A stretch of 50,959 bases of DNA from Nocardia sp. MH4. Its GTDB lineage: Bacteria; Actinomycetota; Actinomycetes; Mycobacteriales; Mycobacteriaceae. The stretch covers positions 1,180 to 52,138 of the forward strand of contig NZ_LPNR01000116.1 in the NCBI RefSeq assembly GCF_019266065.1, in the 5' to 3' direction. Under the pieces are notes generated by a model. The model was given only the letters and a program-made list of their open reading frames with translations. It was not told the DNA's origin and made no database searches. Below, piece by piece: positions 32,065-39,824 of this stretch. The translations under genes were made by a program, and so were the position numbers. The stretch's first letter is position 1. Each line of letters starts with the position of its first letter.

Positions 32065-32132
32065 CCCCCTATGGTCGGCCATTCGGGTCGCGCGCTGCCA
32101 CCCGACCGTCGGTCTCGGAGCACGCCTCGAGA

Positions 32133-32750
32133 TCAGCCGGGACGGTGGGACGGCCGCCAATCCGGCGAGCGGCCGAGGACGCGCAGAATGCGGTCGAGCG
32201 TGGCCGCGTCGTCTGCCACGTCGAGCGCCGGAGCGAAGGCCGCGCCCGGACGCTCCCGCGACTTCCCGGTGGGCACGGCCATCGCCACGCGCAGTGCGGT
32301 CGCGGCCAGGTCGGGGTCGAGATCGACCGTGCGGCCGACGGATCGGGCGACATCCCACGCGTGCACGACGCTGTCGACGAGATGGAAACCGAGTGCCGTC
32401 GGGGCGGGGAAGCGGCCGGGTGGAATCTCCGGCAGGGCGAGGGTGCGGGCCGGCGCACCGGGCTCGGCGAAGGCGGTGACGACCTCGTCGGCCGAGCGCA
32501 GGTAGGCGTCGACCGGGTCGGCGGCGCGCCGGACCTCCCACACCGCGGGGTCGTCCGCGCCGCGCGCCGCGGCGGCGAAGCCCCGGTTCTGGGTGCCCAT
32601 GTGTTCCAGCAGCGCGCGCAGATCCCACCCGGCACAGGGTGTCTCGACGGTCAGCGCGGCATCGGCGGCCGCCTCGACCGCCTCGACGCTCAACCGGACG
32701 GCGCGCTGATGCCGGGCGAGCAGCAGTCGATCCTCCAAAATAGTATGCAT
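32133..32750 (-). CDS. TIGR03086-family DinB-like metal-binding protein
   Basis: 205 residues. The N-terminal 'TPCAGWDLRALLEHMGTQNR' and later 'FHLVDSVVHAWDVARSVGR' supply the histidines of the DinB/maleylpyruvate-isomerase N-terminal four-helix fold. This family binds a divalent metal and includes thiol-dependent enzymes that use mycothiol in actinomycetes; function here is unknown. It is divergent from a MarR regulator across 61 bp, so it is the obvious target gene. The intergenic stretch contains tandem TATGCT elements (about 32761-32774) that could be the operator. Confidence 0.85.
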   Translation of the reverse strand: MHTILEDRLLLARHQRAVRLSVEAVEAAADAALTVETPCAGWDLRALLEHMGTQNRGFAAAARGADDPAVWEVRRAADPVDAYLRSADEVVTAFAEPGAPARTLALPEIPPGRFPAPTALGFHLVDSVVHAWDVARSVGRTVDLDPDLAATALRVAMAVPTGKSRERPGAAFAPALDVADDAATLDRILRVLGRSPDWRPSHRPG

Positions 32751-32811
32751 GCGCAGATCGTATGCTTATGCTTATCATCTGCCAAGGGGATCTCCCCGGT
32801 AGATTTCGACC

Positions 32812-33255
32812 ATGCCGAAAGCGACCCGACCCGACCTCGCGGCCATGCTCGTGCCGCTCGGCCGTGCGCTGACGGAGGCGGAACGACCCGTCCTCGACCG
32901 GCACGGCCTCACCATGTGGGCCTACGCGGTACTGCTCGGACTGGGCGAACAGCCCGTCCACACCCAGGCCGCGCTGGCCAAGGCGGTCCGCGCGGACAAG
33001 ACCAGGATCATCCCCGTCCTCGACGATCTACAGCGCCGCGGCCTGATCCGGCGCGAACCCGATCCGGCCGACCGGCGCGTCAATTTGGTCCAGCTGACCC
33101 CCGCCGGAGCGAGCCTGCGCGACCGCGCCCAGCACGACATCCAGGCACAGGAACAGCGACTGCTCGCCGACCTCCCCGCCGAGGATCGGCGCACCTTCCT
33201 GCGGGTACTACAAACGCTGTCCGAACGCAGCGGAACGCCGAACTCCGACGCGTGA
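32812..33255 (+). CDS. MarR-family regulator
   Basis: 147 residues. Winged-helix core is 'HTQAALAKAVRADKTRIIPV' followed by 'LDDLQRRGLIRREPDPADRR', the classic MarR recognition helix and DxRxxxxxLT-type wing (here VNLVQLTPAG). It should bind as a dimer and respond to a small hydrophobic ligand or oxidant; there is no cysteine to act as redox sensor. The ATG at 32812 follows TAGATT (32800-32805) by 6 bases. It is divergent from the TIGR03086 gene, its probable target. Confidence 0.9.
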   Translation: MPKATRPDLAAMLVPLGRALTEAERPVLDRHGLTMWAYAVLLGLGEQPVHTQAALAKAVRADKTRIIPVLDDLQRRGLIRREPDPADRRVNLVQLTPAGASLRDRAQHDIQAQEQRLLADLPAEDRRTFLRVLQTLSERSGTPNSDA

Positions 33256-33406
33256 TCGATGACACAGACCGCCGATGAGGTTATCGGTCGTGGCACGCCT
33301 CATGAAGACGGATAAGCCCAGGTCATCTAGCCTTGAGAGGTGCCGAGGACTCATACCGGCACACTCTGACGCAACGGAGCGATCCCAGAGAAGAAAGCGA
33401 CTGCCG

Positions 33407-34186
33407 ATGATCCTGGCGGCTCAGCTCAGCGATACCCACTTCGACCTCACCCCGCGCAACACCGAGCGCGTGGAGCGGGTGATGGCCTATCTGGCCGACC
33501 TCCCCCGCAGGCCCGACGTCCTCCTCGTGACCGGCGACATCACCGACTCCGGCAAGCCGGAGCAGTACGCCGAAGCCCGCCTGGCCCTGCGCGCCGACGT
33601 CCCCGTCTATCTGCTGCCGGGCAACCACGACGACCGCGTCGCCTTCCGCACCGAACTGCTGGGCGAAGCCCCCTCGTCCGCTCCGATCAACAGCGTCCAC
33701 CGCGTCGGACCACTCACCACGATCCTGCTCGACTCCAGCGTCCCCGGCGAAGCGGGCGGCCTGCTGAGCGAGGAGACCCTCGACTGGCTGCGCGCGACCC
33801 TGGCCGCCGCCCCGGCCGACGGCCCCATCCTGGTGGCCCTGCATCATCCGCCGAAACCCGTCGCCAGCCCGGTCGTCGACGTGATCGCGCTGGCCGAGCC
33901 GGACCGCCTCGCCGCCGTCGTCGCCGGTGATCCACGCATCATCGGCGTGCTGACCGGCCACGCGCACTCCCCCATCGCGACCACATTCGCCGGAAAACCC
34001 ATGGTGACCTGCCCGAGTACGGCCTCCGTACTGGGCGGCGCCTGGGAGGTGACGCTGCCGCACAAGGTGATGGACTACGCCCCCGATCCGGCGATCGCGC
34101 TGCATGTCATCGACGAGACCAATACCCTCACAACCCATTTCCGCACCGTCGCGATGGGTGGCTGGCTGGCCGAACCACCGGCCTGA
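33407..34186 (+). CDS. Class III metallophosphoesterase, CpdA/Rv0805-like
   Basis: 259 residues. All dimetal motifs are visible: DTH at 9-11, 'TGDITDSG', GNHD, 'ALHHPPKP' and GHAHS. The order and size match the CpdA/Rv0805 family, which hydrolyses 3',5'- or 2',3'-cyclic nucleotides and other phosphodiesters. A class III adenylate cyclase is 5 kb upstream, so cAMP turnover is a reasonable idea but not proven. The ATG at 33407 is chosen because the conserved first strand (MILAAQLSDTHF) begins there; earlier in-frame codons lack support. Confidence 0.88.
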   Translation: MILAAQLSDTHFDLTPRNTERVERVMAYLADLPRRPDVLLVTGDITDSGKPEQYAEARLALRADVPVYLLPGNHDDRVAFRTELLGEAPSSAPINSVHRVGPLTTILLDSSVPGEAGGLLSEETLDWLRATLAAAPADGPILVALHHPPKPVASPVVDVIALAEPDRLAAVVAGDPRIIGVLTGHAHSPIATTFAGKPMVTCPSTASVLGGAWEVTLPHKVMDYAPDPAIALHVIDETNTLTTHFRTVAMGGWLAEPPA

Positions 34187-34269
34187 GCTCGGGATCTCCC
34201 CGGTTTCCTCACACAACCGCTACACGAGGTCACAGACCGGCCACATACACCCCTGGCAGACTGGGACAC

Positions 34270-36387
34270 GTGAGAGACACGCCCGCGGATCTTCCCCGCG
34301 GACCCCTGCGCCCCATCGAACTGGCCACCGGTGCCGTGATGGCCGGCCTGACCGTCGGCCTGATCACCGTGGGTTCCCTGGTTCCCATGGCGGCGGCCCT
34401 GCAACTGGTCGCCGCGGTTCCCCTGGGTCTGCTGGCCCACCGCTACCGCCTGCGCGCGCTGGTCACCGCCAGCGTCGCGGCGGGCCTGGTCACCTTCGTC
34501 GCCGCGGGGATCATGCCCGCGCTCGGGGTGTTCGGCGCCGCGACGCTCGCGGGCATCATCGGCATCGTGAAGCGGCGCGGTGGCGGGCTGCCCACGGTGG
34601 TGGCGCTCGCGGCGGTCGCCGGGGTGGGCTGGGGACTGTTCTCGGTGGGTAGCCTGCTGCTGTTCTCGCGCACCAGGCAGCTGTTCTTCGATGCCCTCCG
34701 TAGTACCGCGGAGGGCATCCAGAACCTGGCCGCCCGGCAGGCGGCGCTGGAGCCGCTGGGCCGCGCCACCGCCGATCTCACCGACGCGCTGCTGCGCAAC
34801 TGGTGGCTCTACCTCGGCGGTTCGGTCTTCCTCGGCGTGCTGTTGAGCGCGATCGTGTCGTGGTTCGTGCTGGGCTCGGTGCTGGACCGGCTGGCCTGGC
34901 TGCCCGGCAGCGACCGCCTCGACGCACCCGACGACGATCGGCCGGTCGGGCCACTGCCGGTCACCCTGCACGGCGCGGGCTACCGCTACCCCGGCGCCAC
35001 CGCCGACGCGCTGTCCGGCATCGATCTGACCATCCACGCGGCCGAGTTCGTCGCCGTCGTCGGCCACAACGGCTCGGGCAAGTCGACGCTCACCCGCGTG
35101 CTCGCGGGCAGGCCGCCGACGACGGGCGCGGTCAGCAGGCCGGGTTCGGCCGGACTGGGCGAGCTGGGCGGCACCGCGCTGGTGCTGCAACGGCCGGAGA
35201 GCCAGACCCTCGGCGTCTCGGTGGCCGACGATGTCGTGTGGGGCCTGTCGGCCGAGCTGGCCGCCGAGGTCGACGTCGACGCACTGCTGGCCGAGGTCGG
35301 CCTGTCCGGCATGGGCAGGCGCGAGACCGCGACGCTCTCGGGCGGCCAGCAGCAGCGCCTCGCGGTCGCCGCCGCCCTCGCCCGGCGCCCCGCGCTGCTC
35401 ATCGCCGACGAGGCGACCTCGATGATCGACCCCGACGGCCGCCGCGACCTGGTCGCGCTGCTGGCCGAGCTGCCGCGCAGGCACGGCACCGCCGTCGTCC
35501 TGGTGACTCACCACGAGGCCGACGCGAGCGCCGCCGACCGGGTGATCCACCTGGCCGACGGGCGCATGGTCGACCACCTCGCCCGCTGGCCGCAGCCCGC
35601 CCGCGATCAGCGCCGCGGCCCGATGGGCGCGACCATCCTCGAACTGACCGACGTGCGCCACACCTACAACCGCGGCACCCCGTGGGAGGCCCCCGCGCTG
35701 CACGGCGTCGACCTGTCGGTGCGGCAGGGCGAGGCACTGCTGATCGTCGGCGGCAACGGGTCCGGCAAGTCGACGCTGGCCTGGATCATCGCCGGCCTCA
35801 TCGCGCCGAGCTCGGGCCGTTGCGAGTTGCGTGGCGATCCGGTCGACCAGCAGATCGGCCGGGTCGCGCTGGCCTTCCAGCACTCCCGGCTGCAACTGCA
35901 GAAGCAGACCGTCGGCGCGGAGATCGCCGACTGGGGCGGCCGGGCGACCGGCTCCGGCGCGGTCGGCCGGGCGCTGGACGCCGTGGGCCTGGACCGCCGC
36001 CTCGCCGCCCGCTCGGTCGAGGAGCTCAGCGGCGGGCAGGCCAAGCGGGTGGTGCTCGCGGCCATGGTCGCCAGCCATCCCCAGGTGGTGGTGCTGGACG
36101 AGCCGCTGGCCGGACTCGACCCGCAGGGCCGCGCCGAGATCGTGGAACTGCTCGCCCGGCTGCGTGACGCGGGGCAGACCCTGATCGTCATCTCGCACGA
36201 CGTGGCCGATGTGACCGCGGTGTGCGACCGGACCGTCCACCTGGACGCGGGCGTGGTGGTCGAAACCGCGGGCGCGCGACGACCGGTCGGCGCGCAGCCC
36301 GCGCCGCTGCTGCCGGGACGCCCGGAAACCGTCTGGCGACTGGACAATCCACCGCACAACGAACCGGGAAGCGGAGTCGTCCGATGA
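34270..36387 (+). CDS. ECF-type importer: membrane domain fused to two ATPases
   Basis: 705 residues. About six membrane helices occupy residues 15-205 (an S-component/DUF2232-like domain). Two complete ABC ATPases follow: Walker A GHNGSGKST (265-273) with LSGGQ (357-361) and 'LLIADEATS'; then GGNGSGKST (494-502) with 'LSGGQAKR' and 'VVVLDEPLAG'. M. tuberculosis Rv2326c has, as I recall, the same architecture and size, with the EcfT-like Rv2325c adjacent. Substrate-binding and energising parts are thus on one chain. The GTG at 34270 follows CAGACT by 7 bases. Its stop overlaps the ecfT start by 4 bp (ATGA). Substrate, probably a vitamin or metal, is unknown. Confidence 0.9.
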   Translation: MRDTPADLPRGPLRPIELATGAVMAGLTVGLITVGSLVPMAAALQLVAAVPLGLLAHRYRLRALVTASVAAGLVTFVAAGIMPALGVFGAATLAGIIGIVKRRGGGLPTVVALAAVAGVGWGLFSVGSLLLFSRTRQLFFDALRSTAEGIQNLAARQAALEPLGRATADLTDALLRNWWLYLGGSVFLGVLLSAIVSWFVLGSVLDRLAWLPGSDRLDAPDDDRPVGPLPVTLHGAGYRYPGATADALSGIDLTIHAAEFVAVVGHNGSGKSTLTRVLAGRPPTTGAVSRPGSAGLGELGGTALVLQRPESQTLGVSVADDVVWGLSAELAAEVDVDALLAEVGLSGMGRRETATLSGGQQQRLAVAAALARRPALLIADEATSMIDPDGRRDLVALLAELPRRHGTAVVLVTHHEADASAADRVIHLADGRMVDHLARWPQPARDQRRGPMGATILELTDVRHTYNRGTPWEAPALHGVDLSVRQGEALLIVGGNGSGKSTLAWIIAGLIAPSSGRCELRGDPVDQQIGRVALAFQHSRLQLQKQTVGAEIADWGGRATGSGAVGRALDAVGLDRRLAARSVEELSGGQAKRVVLAAMVASHPQVVVLDEPLAGLDPQGRAEIVELLARLRDAGQTLIVISHDVADVTAVCDRTVHLDAGVVVETAGARRPVGAQPAPLLPGRPETVWRLDNPPHNEPGSGVVR

Positions 36388-37124
36388 GCACCGTGCTGCT
36401 GCGCGAGGTCCCCGTCGACAGTGTCGTGCACCGGTTGTGGGCAGGCACCAAGATGATCGCCGCCTTCCTGATCAGCCTGCTGCTGATGTTCCTGCCGACC
36501 TGGCCGGTGCTCGGCGTGATCATCGCGTTCCTGGTGCTGATCTGGGTGGTGGCCCGGCTGCCGCTGGGCGCGCTGCCCCGATTGCCCTGGTGGTTCTGGG
36601 GATTGGTGCTGCTCGGCGGTTTGATCAATGCCCCGATCGGGATGAAGGCGGTGCTCGGGTACGCGCAGGTCTTCGTCTTCGGCATGGTGCTGGTGGCCGC
36701 GTCGTTCCTGATCGCGTACACCACCCCTATGGGCGAGGTGGCGCCCGCGCTGGCGAAACTCGGTGCGCCGCTGCGCAAGTTGCGGATGCCGGTGGACGAG
36801 TGGGCGGTGGTCGTCGCGCTGACGCTGCGCGGGCTGCCGCTGCTGCTCGACGAGATCCGGGTGCTGCGCGCGGCGCGCAAACTGCGCCCGAAGGAGAACC
36901 TGCTGCACCGCGCCGCCGACGCCAACCCGCTCATCGACATCCTCACCGCGTGCATGGCCGTATCCACCCGTCGCGCGGGCGAACTCGGCGAGGCGATCAC
37001 CGCGCGCGGCGGCACCGGCATGCTCACCGCGCACCCCAGCGCCCCGACTCGCCGCGACGCGGTCGCGCTCGGCGTCGTCGTCGCGGTCTGTGTGGGCGCG
37101 ATCGCCCTGAGCATCGCCCTCTGA
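36384..37124 (+). CDS. EcfT-like transmembrane energy-coupling protein
   Basis: 246 residues with four to five membrane helices in the N-terminal half and one at the C terminus. The cytoplasmic coupling loops carry the paired EcfT motifs: 'VLRAARKLRP' and 'GEAITARGG', the Ala-Arg-x type signatures that dock on the ATPases. It overlaps the fused S/A-component gene by 4 bp, so the complex is made in a fixed ratio. Together they form a complete ECF transporter, probably a dedicated (group I-like) one since the membrane component is fused. Confidence 0.9.
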   Translation: MSTVLLREVPVDSVVHRLWAGTKMIAAFLISLLLMFLPTWPVLGVIIAFLVLIWVVARLPLGALPRLPWWFWGLVLLGGLINAPIGMKAVLGYAQVFVFGMVLVAASFLIAYTTPMGEVAPALAKLGAPLRKLRMPVDEWAVVVALTLRGLPLLLDEIRVLRAARKLRPKENLLHRAADANPLIDILTACMAVSTRRAGELGEAITARGGTGMLTAHPSAPTRRDAVALGVVVAVCVGAIALSIAL

Positions 37125-37181
37125 ATCCCCCGCCGGGCATCCTCCGCCGGGCGGGATGCCGGGCGGGCGATACTGGCTGAC

Positions 37182-37859
37182 GTGACCGACAGCGAGCACG
37201 CGGTACCCGCCTGGCGAGAGCCCACCGAAGGCGAATCGCGCTTGGCCGCCACCGCGGCGATCCTGACGATCGTGGTGGTCCAGGCGCTGCTCCCGAACGA
37301 GCTCCTGCCCACGCCGGTGTGGTTGCTGCCGATGCTCGAACTGGGTGTGATGGCGGTGCTGTTGATCGCCAACCCGAGCCGGATGGACCGTGAGGAACCC
37401 TGGATCCGCAGGCTCAGCCTGCTGCTGTCCGGCCTGATCAGCTTCGCGACCACGGTGTCGGCGCTGCGCCTGGTACAGACCATCGTCACCGGCGCGGACG
37501 AACGCGGGGCCGGGACGCTGCTCGGTAGCGGGGCGATGATCTGGGCGACCAACATCATCGCCTTCTCTCTGCTCTACTGGGAGTTCGACCGGGGCGGTCC
37601 CGCCGCGCGCGCCAACGGCCGCGAACCTCTACCCGACTTCTTGTTTCCGCAGATGCAGGACGCGCGGCTCGCGGGCACGGACTGGCGGCCGGAATACCTC
37701 GACTACCTCTACCTGGCCTTCACCAACGCGGCCTCGTTCGCACCGGCCGACGTGCTCCCGCTCTCCCGCTGGTGCAAGGTGCTGATGATGGCGCAATCCG
37801 CCATTTCCGTGGTCATCGGCACCACGATCGTCGCGCGCGCGATCAACATCATCGGGTAG
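37182..37859 (+). CDS. Four-helix membrane protein, unknown function
   Basis: 225 residues with helices at about 20-40, 47-64, 78-100, 118-135 and 195-222. The segment 'YLDYLYLAFTNAASFAPADV' between the last two looks like a re-entrant pore loop of the two-helix ion-channel type, but no TVGYG filter is present. The family is common in actinobacteria and is sometimes labelled DUF1345-like. The GTG at 37182 follows GATACT (37169-37174) by 7 bases with no ribosome binding site. Confidence 0.75.
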   Translation: MTDSEHAVPAWREPTEGESRLAATAAILTIVVVQALLPNELLPTPVWLLPMLELGVMAVLLIANPSRMDREEPWIRRLSLLLSGLISFATTVSALRLVQTIVTGADERGAGTLLGSGAMIWATNIIAFSLLYWEFDRGGPAARANGREPLPDFLFPQMQDARLAGTDWRPEYLDYLYLAFTNAASFAPADVLPLSRWCKVLMMAQSAISVVIGTTIVARAINIIG

Positions 37860-37903
37860 GGGCCGAGCACGGTTCGCGATAGCGAATAACTATGAAAGGT
37901 TTG

Positions 37904-37916
37904 AGGTTTAAAACCT
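37904..37916. promoter_or_regulatory. AT-rich palindrome AGGTTTAAAACCT
   Basis: A 13-bp palindrome centred on one A within a short AT-rich tract (about 37880-37920) that stands out from the GC-rich surroundings. It lies upstream of the secreted protein at 38072 and may bind a regulator. The remainder of 37860-38071 shows no gene. Confidence 0.4.
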
Positions 37917-38071
37917 GAATTCACTGTCCAGCTACCCTCGGGCAGGCTATGGTTCATCTCGACATCGAGCTGGACCGCTATTCGCGCCGTCTCTAGCTTT
38001 CTCGGGGGAGCCATGATCTCGGCGCATTTCGTTTGGGCACGTCACCTGATGAACCAGATGGGAACGTTCAC

Positions 38072-38710
38072 ATGATCATCCGCAAGCTCGCCGCCGCGGC
38101 CATTCCGGTCCTCGCGGTAGCGCTCGTCGGCACCGGCGTGGCAGGGGCGGATCCGGTTACCCCGGACGTCGAGTACCGCACCGACCTGGTCGGCAACAAG
38201 GTCGTCACCACCCTCACCCACGGCACCTTCGCCATCGACGGCGGCACCGTCCACGTCCGCGACGAAGCGGGCGCGACCCTGGTCTCGCTGCCGCTCTCGG
38301 TCCGTGACGGCAGCCTGGAATACCCGCTGCCGCACGCCCTCCGCGAGGACAACCGGGTACTCGAGCTGACCGCCGTCAAGGACGTCGCGGCGGCCAAGCC
38401 CAACCTGACCCCGGTCGCCTCGCCCGCCGAGAACTACGCGGCACAGGCGAACTTCGCCTCCACCTTCGGCTTGGCCACCGCCATCGGCAGTTTCGTCGGC
38501 ATGGCCATCGGCGCGGTCATCGGCCTGGTGGTCGGTGCGGCGGCGGGTGGCATCGGCGCGATCCCCGGCTTCGTCACCGGCGCGACCATCGGCGGCATCA
38601 TCGGCACCCTGGTCGTCGGCGGACCCACGCTGGCCATCGCGGGCTTCGATCTGATCAACACGCTGCTGGCGCCGCCGGGTACCACGCAGTGGGCTCAGCA
38701 GACCAAATAG
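38072..38710 (+). CDS. Secreted protein with C-terminal Gly-rich hydrophobic region
   Basis: 212 residues. A Sec signal peptide spans about 1-26 (IRKLAAAAIPVLAVALVG, then AGADP). A beta-rich segment follows, about 27-110. The C-terminal 90 residues are a glycine-zipper-like hydrophobic stretch (GSFVGMAIGAVIGLVVGAAA, then more Gly-rich turns), suggesting membrane insertion or oligomerisation. I have seen similar Nocardia proteins of unknown role (DUF8020-like). The ATG at 38072 gives the best signal peptide; a start 13 codons upstream is possible. Confidence 0.78.
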   Translation: MIIRKLAAAAIPVLAVALVGTGVAGADPVTPDVEYRTDLVGNKVVTTLTHGTFAIDGGTVHVRDEAGATLVSLPLSVRDGSLEYPLPHALREDNRVLELTAVKDVAAAKPNLTPVASPAENYAAQANFASTFGLATAIGSFVGMAIGAVIGLVVGAAAGGIGAIPGFVTGATIGGIIGTLVVGGPTLAIAGFDLINTLLAPPGTTQWAQQTK

Positions 38711-38760
38711 TCTGCGCAACAGCCGTATTGCCGGTCGCACCGACGCCTACACTGGCGTCG

Positions 38761-39405
38761 GTGCGACAAGGCAACGGACTCGACATTCCCGACACCCTCG
38801 GCGATCTGTGCGCGCCCGACCGGATGGCGCTGATCGTCTACGACATGCAGGTCGGCGTGCTCGGCCAGCTGCCCGACGGCCAGGAAGTCGTCGACCGGGT
38901 GGTACGCGTGGTCGAAGCCGCCCGCAGCGCGGGCTATCCGGTGATCTTCCTGCGGCACTTCTTCCCGCCGCGCCGCCTCTCCGGCGTCTACGCGATGCGC
39001 CTGCTGATGGGCTGGCAGCACGCGGAATCCATCGATGACGTGCAGTTCATCCTCCAGCGCGACACCCCCGGCTTCGAACTGGTGCCGGAACTGGTGCCCC
39101 GCGAGGACGAGCTGGTCCTGGACAAGATGACGATGTCGGCCTTCGAGGGCACCCCGCTGGCCGCGCTCCTGCGCGATCTGAAGATCGGCGCCTACGCCAT
39201 CGCCGGCGTCGCGCTCGAGATCGGAATCGCGCCCACCGTCGCGCATTCCACCGACCTCGGCTTCATCCCGGTGGTCATCGGCGACGCCTGCGGCGGCCGC
39301 GATAAGGAAGCCATGGACAGGGCCTACGACGAGTTCACCTTCCAGGGAAACGCGCTGGTCACCGACGTCGCGACCATCACCGGCCTGATGACCGCAACCC
39401 CCTGA
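38761..39405 (+). CDS. Isochorismatase-family hydrolase, Cys replaced by Gly
   Basis: 214 residues with the cysteine-hydrolase fold: D28 in 'ALIVYDMQVG', K122 in 'LDKMTMSAFEG', and the strand 'AIAGVALEIGIAPTVAHSTD'. At the third catalytic position, where nicotinamidases have Cys (GVATxxCV), this protein has Gly155. Gly at that site is the pattern of true isochorismatases (EntB/PhzD), so it should not be a Cys-dependent amidase. No siderophore or phenazine genes are nearby. The GTG at 38761 follows TACACT (38748-38753) by 7 bases, so a leaderless start is favoured over codons upstream. Confidence 0.85.
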   Translation: MRQGNGLDIPDTLGDLCAPDRMALIVYDMQVGVLGQLPDGQEVVDRVVRVVEAARSAGYPVIFLRHFFPPRRLSGVYAMRLLMGWQHAESIDDVQFILQRDTPGFELVPELVPREDELVLDKMTMSAFEGTPLAALLRDLKIGAYAIAGVALEIGIAPTVAHSTDLGFIPVVIGDACGGRDKEAMDRAYDEFTFQGNALVTDVATITGLMTATP

Positions 39406-39440
39406 CCGGCAACCCGACAGCACACACCGAACCACCACGG

Positions 39441-39542
39441 TTTCGGCCGCCTCGGCTCCGAGGGGCGATACGTAGCGCCGAAGGCGAAGTATCGCCCCCC
39501 GGAGCCGAGGTCACGAGGCCGAAACCCGCGGCGCCAGCCGCC
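39441..39542. repeat. Dispersed palindromic repeat, copy B (complete)
   Basis: The full element is a long palindrome. The outer left arm TTTCGGCCGCCTCGGCTCC (39441-39459) faces the right arm ending at 39524 (GGAGCCGAGG, then GGCCGAAA). An inner hairpin GAGGGGCGA / TCGCCCCCC closes over the GCCGAAGGC loop region. 39460-39542 is 90% identical to copy A at 1-83. A further degenerate tail (GAAAACCCGCCGCGCCGGCC, about 39552-39571) resembles a tandem partial copy. It lies between two convergent genes. Confidence 0.75.
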
Positions 39543-39580
39543 GACGACACCGAAAACCCGCCGCGCCGGCCGCCGAGAAT

Positions 39581-39754
39581 TCAGTCCCGGATGGCGTTCT
39601 TGGCCGCTTCCTGGGCGGAATCGACCTGGCCGGAGAACTTCCCGCCGGTCTTCTCGTCGACCACGTCACCGGCCTTCTCGATGACCCCGTCGACCTTGTC
39701 CGCATGCTGGGCAGCCAGATCCATCGCCTTGCCCGCCAGGTTCTTGAAATCCAC
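39581..39754 (-). CDS. Small helical Rv0909-type antitoxin-like protein
   Basis: 57 residues: begins MDFKNLAGKAMDLAAQ and ends 'AQEAAKNAIRD', with the central 'DKTGGKF'-like turn 'DEKTGGKFSGQVD'. This matches the small MT0933/Rv0909 family (PF14013), proposed as antitoxins in mycobacteria, though many copies lack an adjacent toxin. The GTG at 39754 has AGGAG six bases upstream. No partner toxin gene lies alongside. A second family member is at 42144-42389, on the other side of ligD. Confidence 0.75.
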   Translation of the reverse strand: MDFKNLAGKAMDLAAQHADKVDGVIEKAGDVVDEKTGGKFSGQVDSAQEAAKNAIRD

Positions 39755-39824
39755 CGTGCACTCCTCGCTGATTCGAACCGGTCCAACGCGATCACCCTAG
39801 CAACACCACAGCTTTCGCGGCAGG

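Noticed and set aside
34075..36357. Minus-strand open frame of 760 codons
   Set aside because: It is fully antisense to the ECF transporter gene, which has intact Walker motifs; the frame is a shadow of GC-biased third positions.
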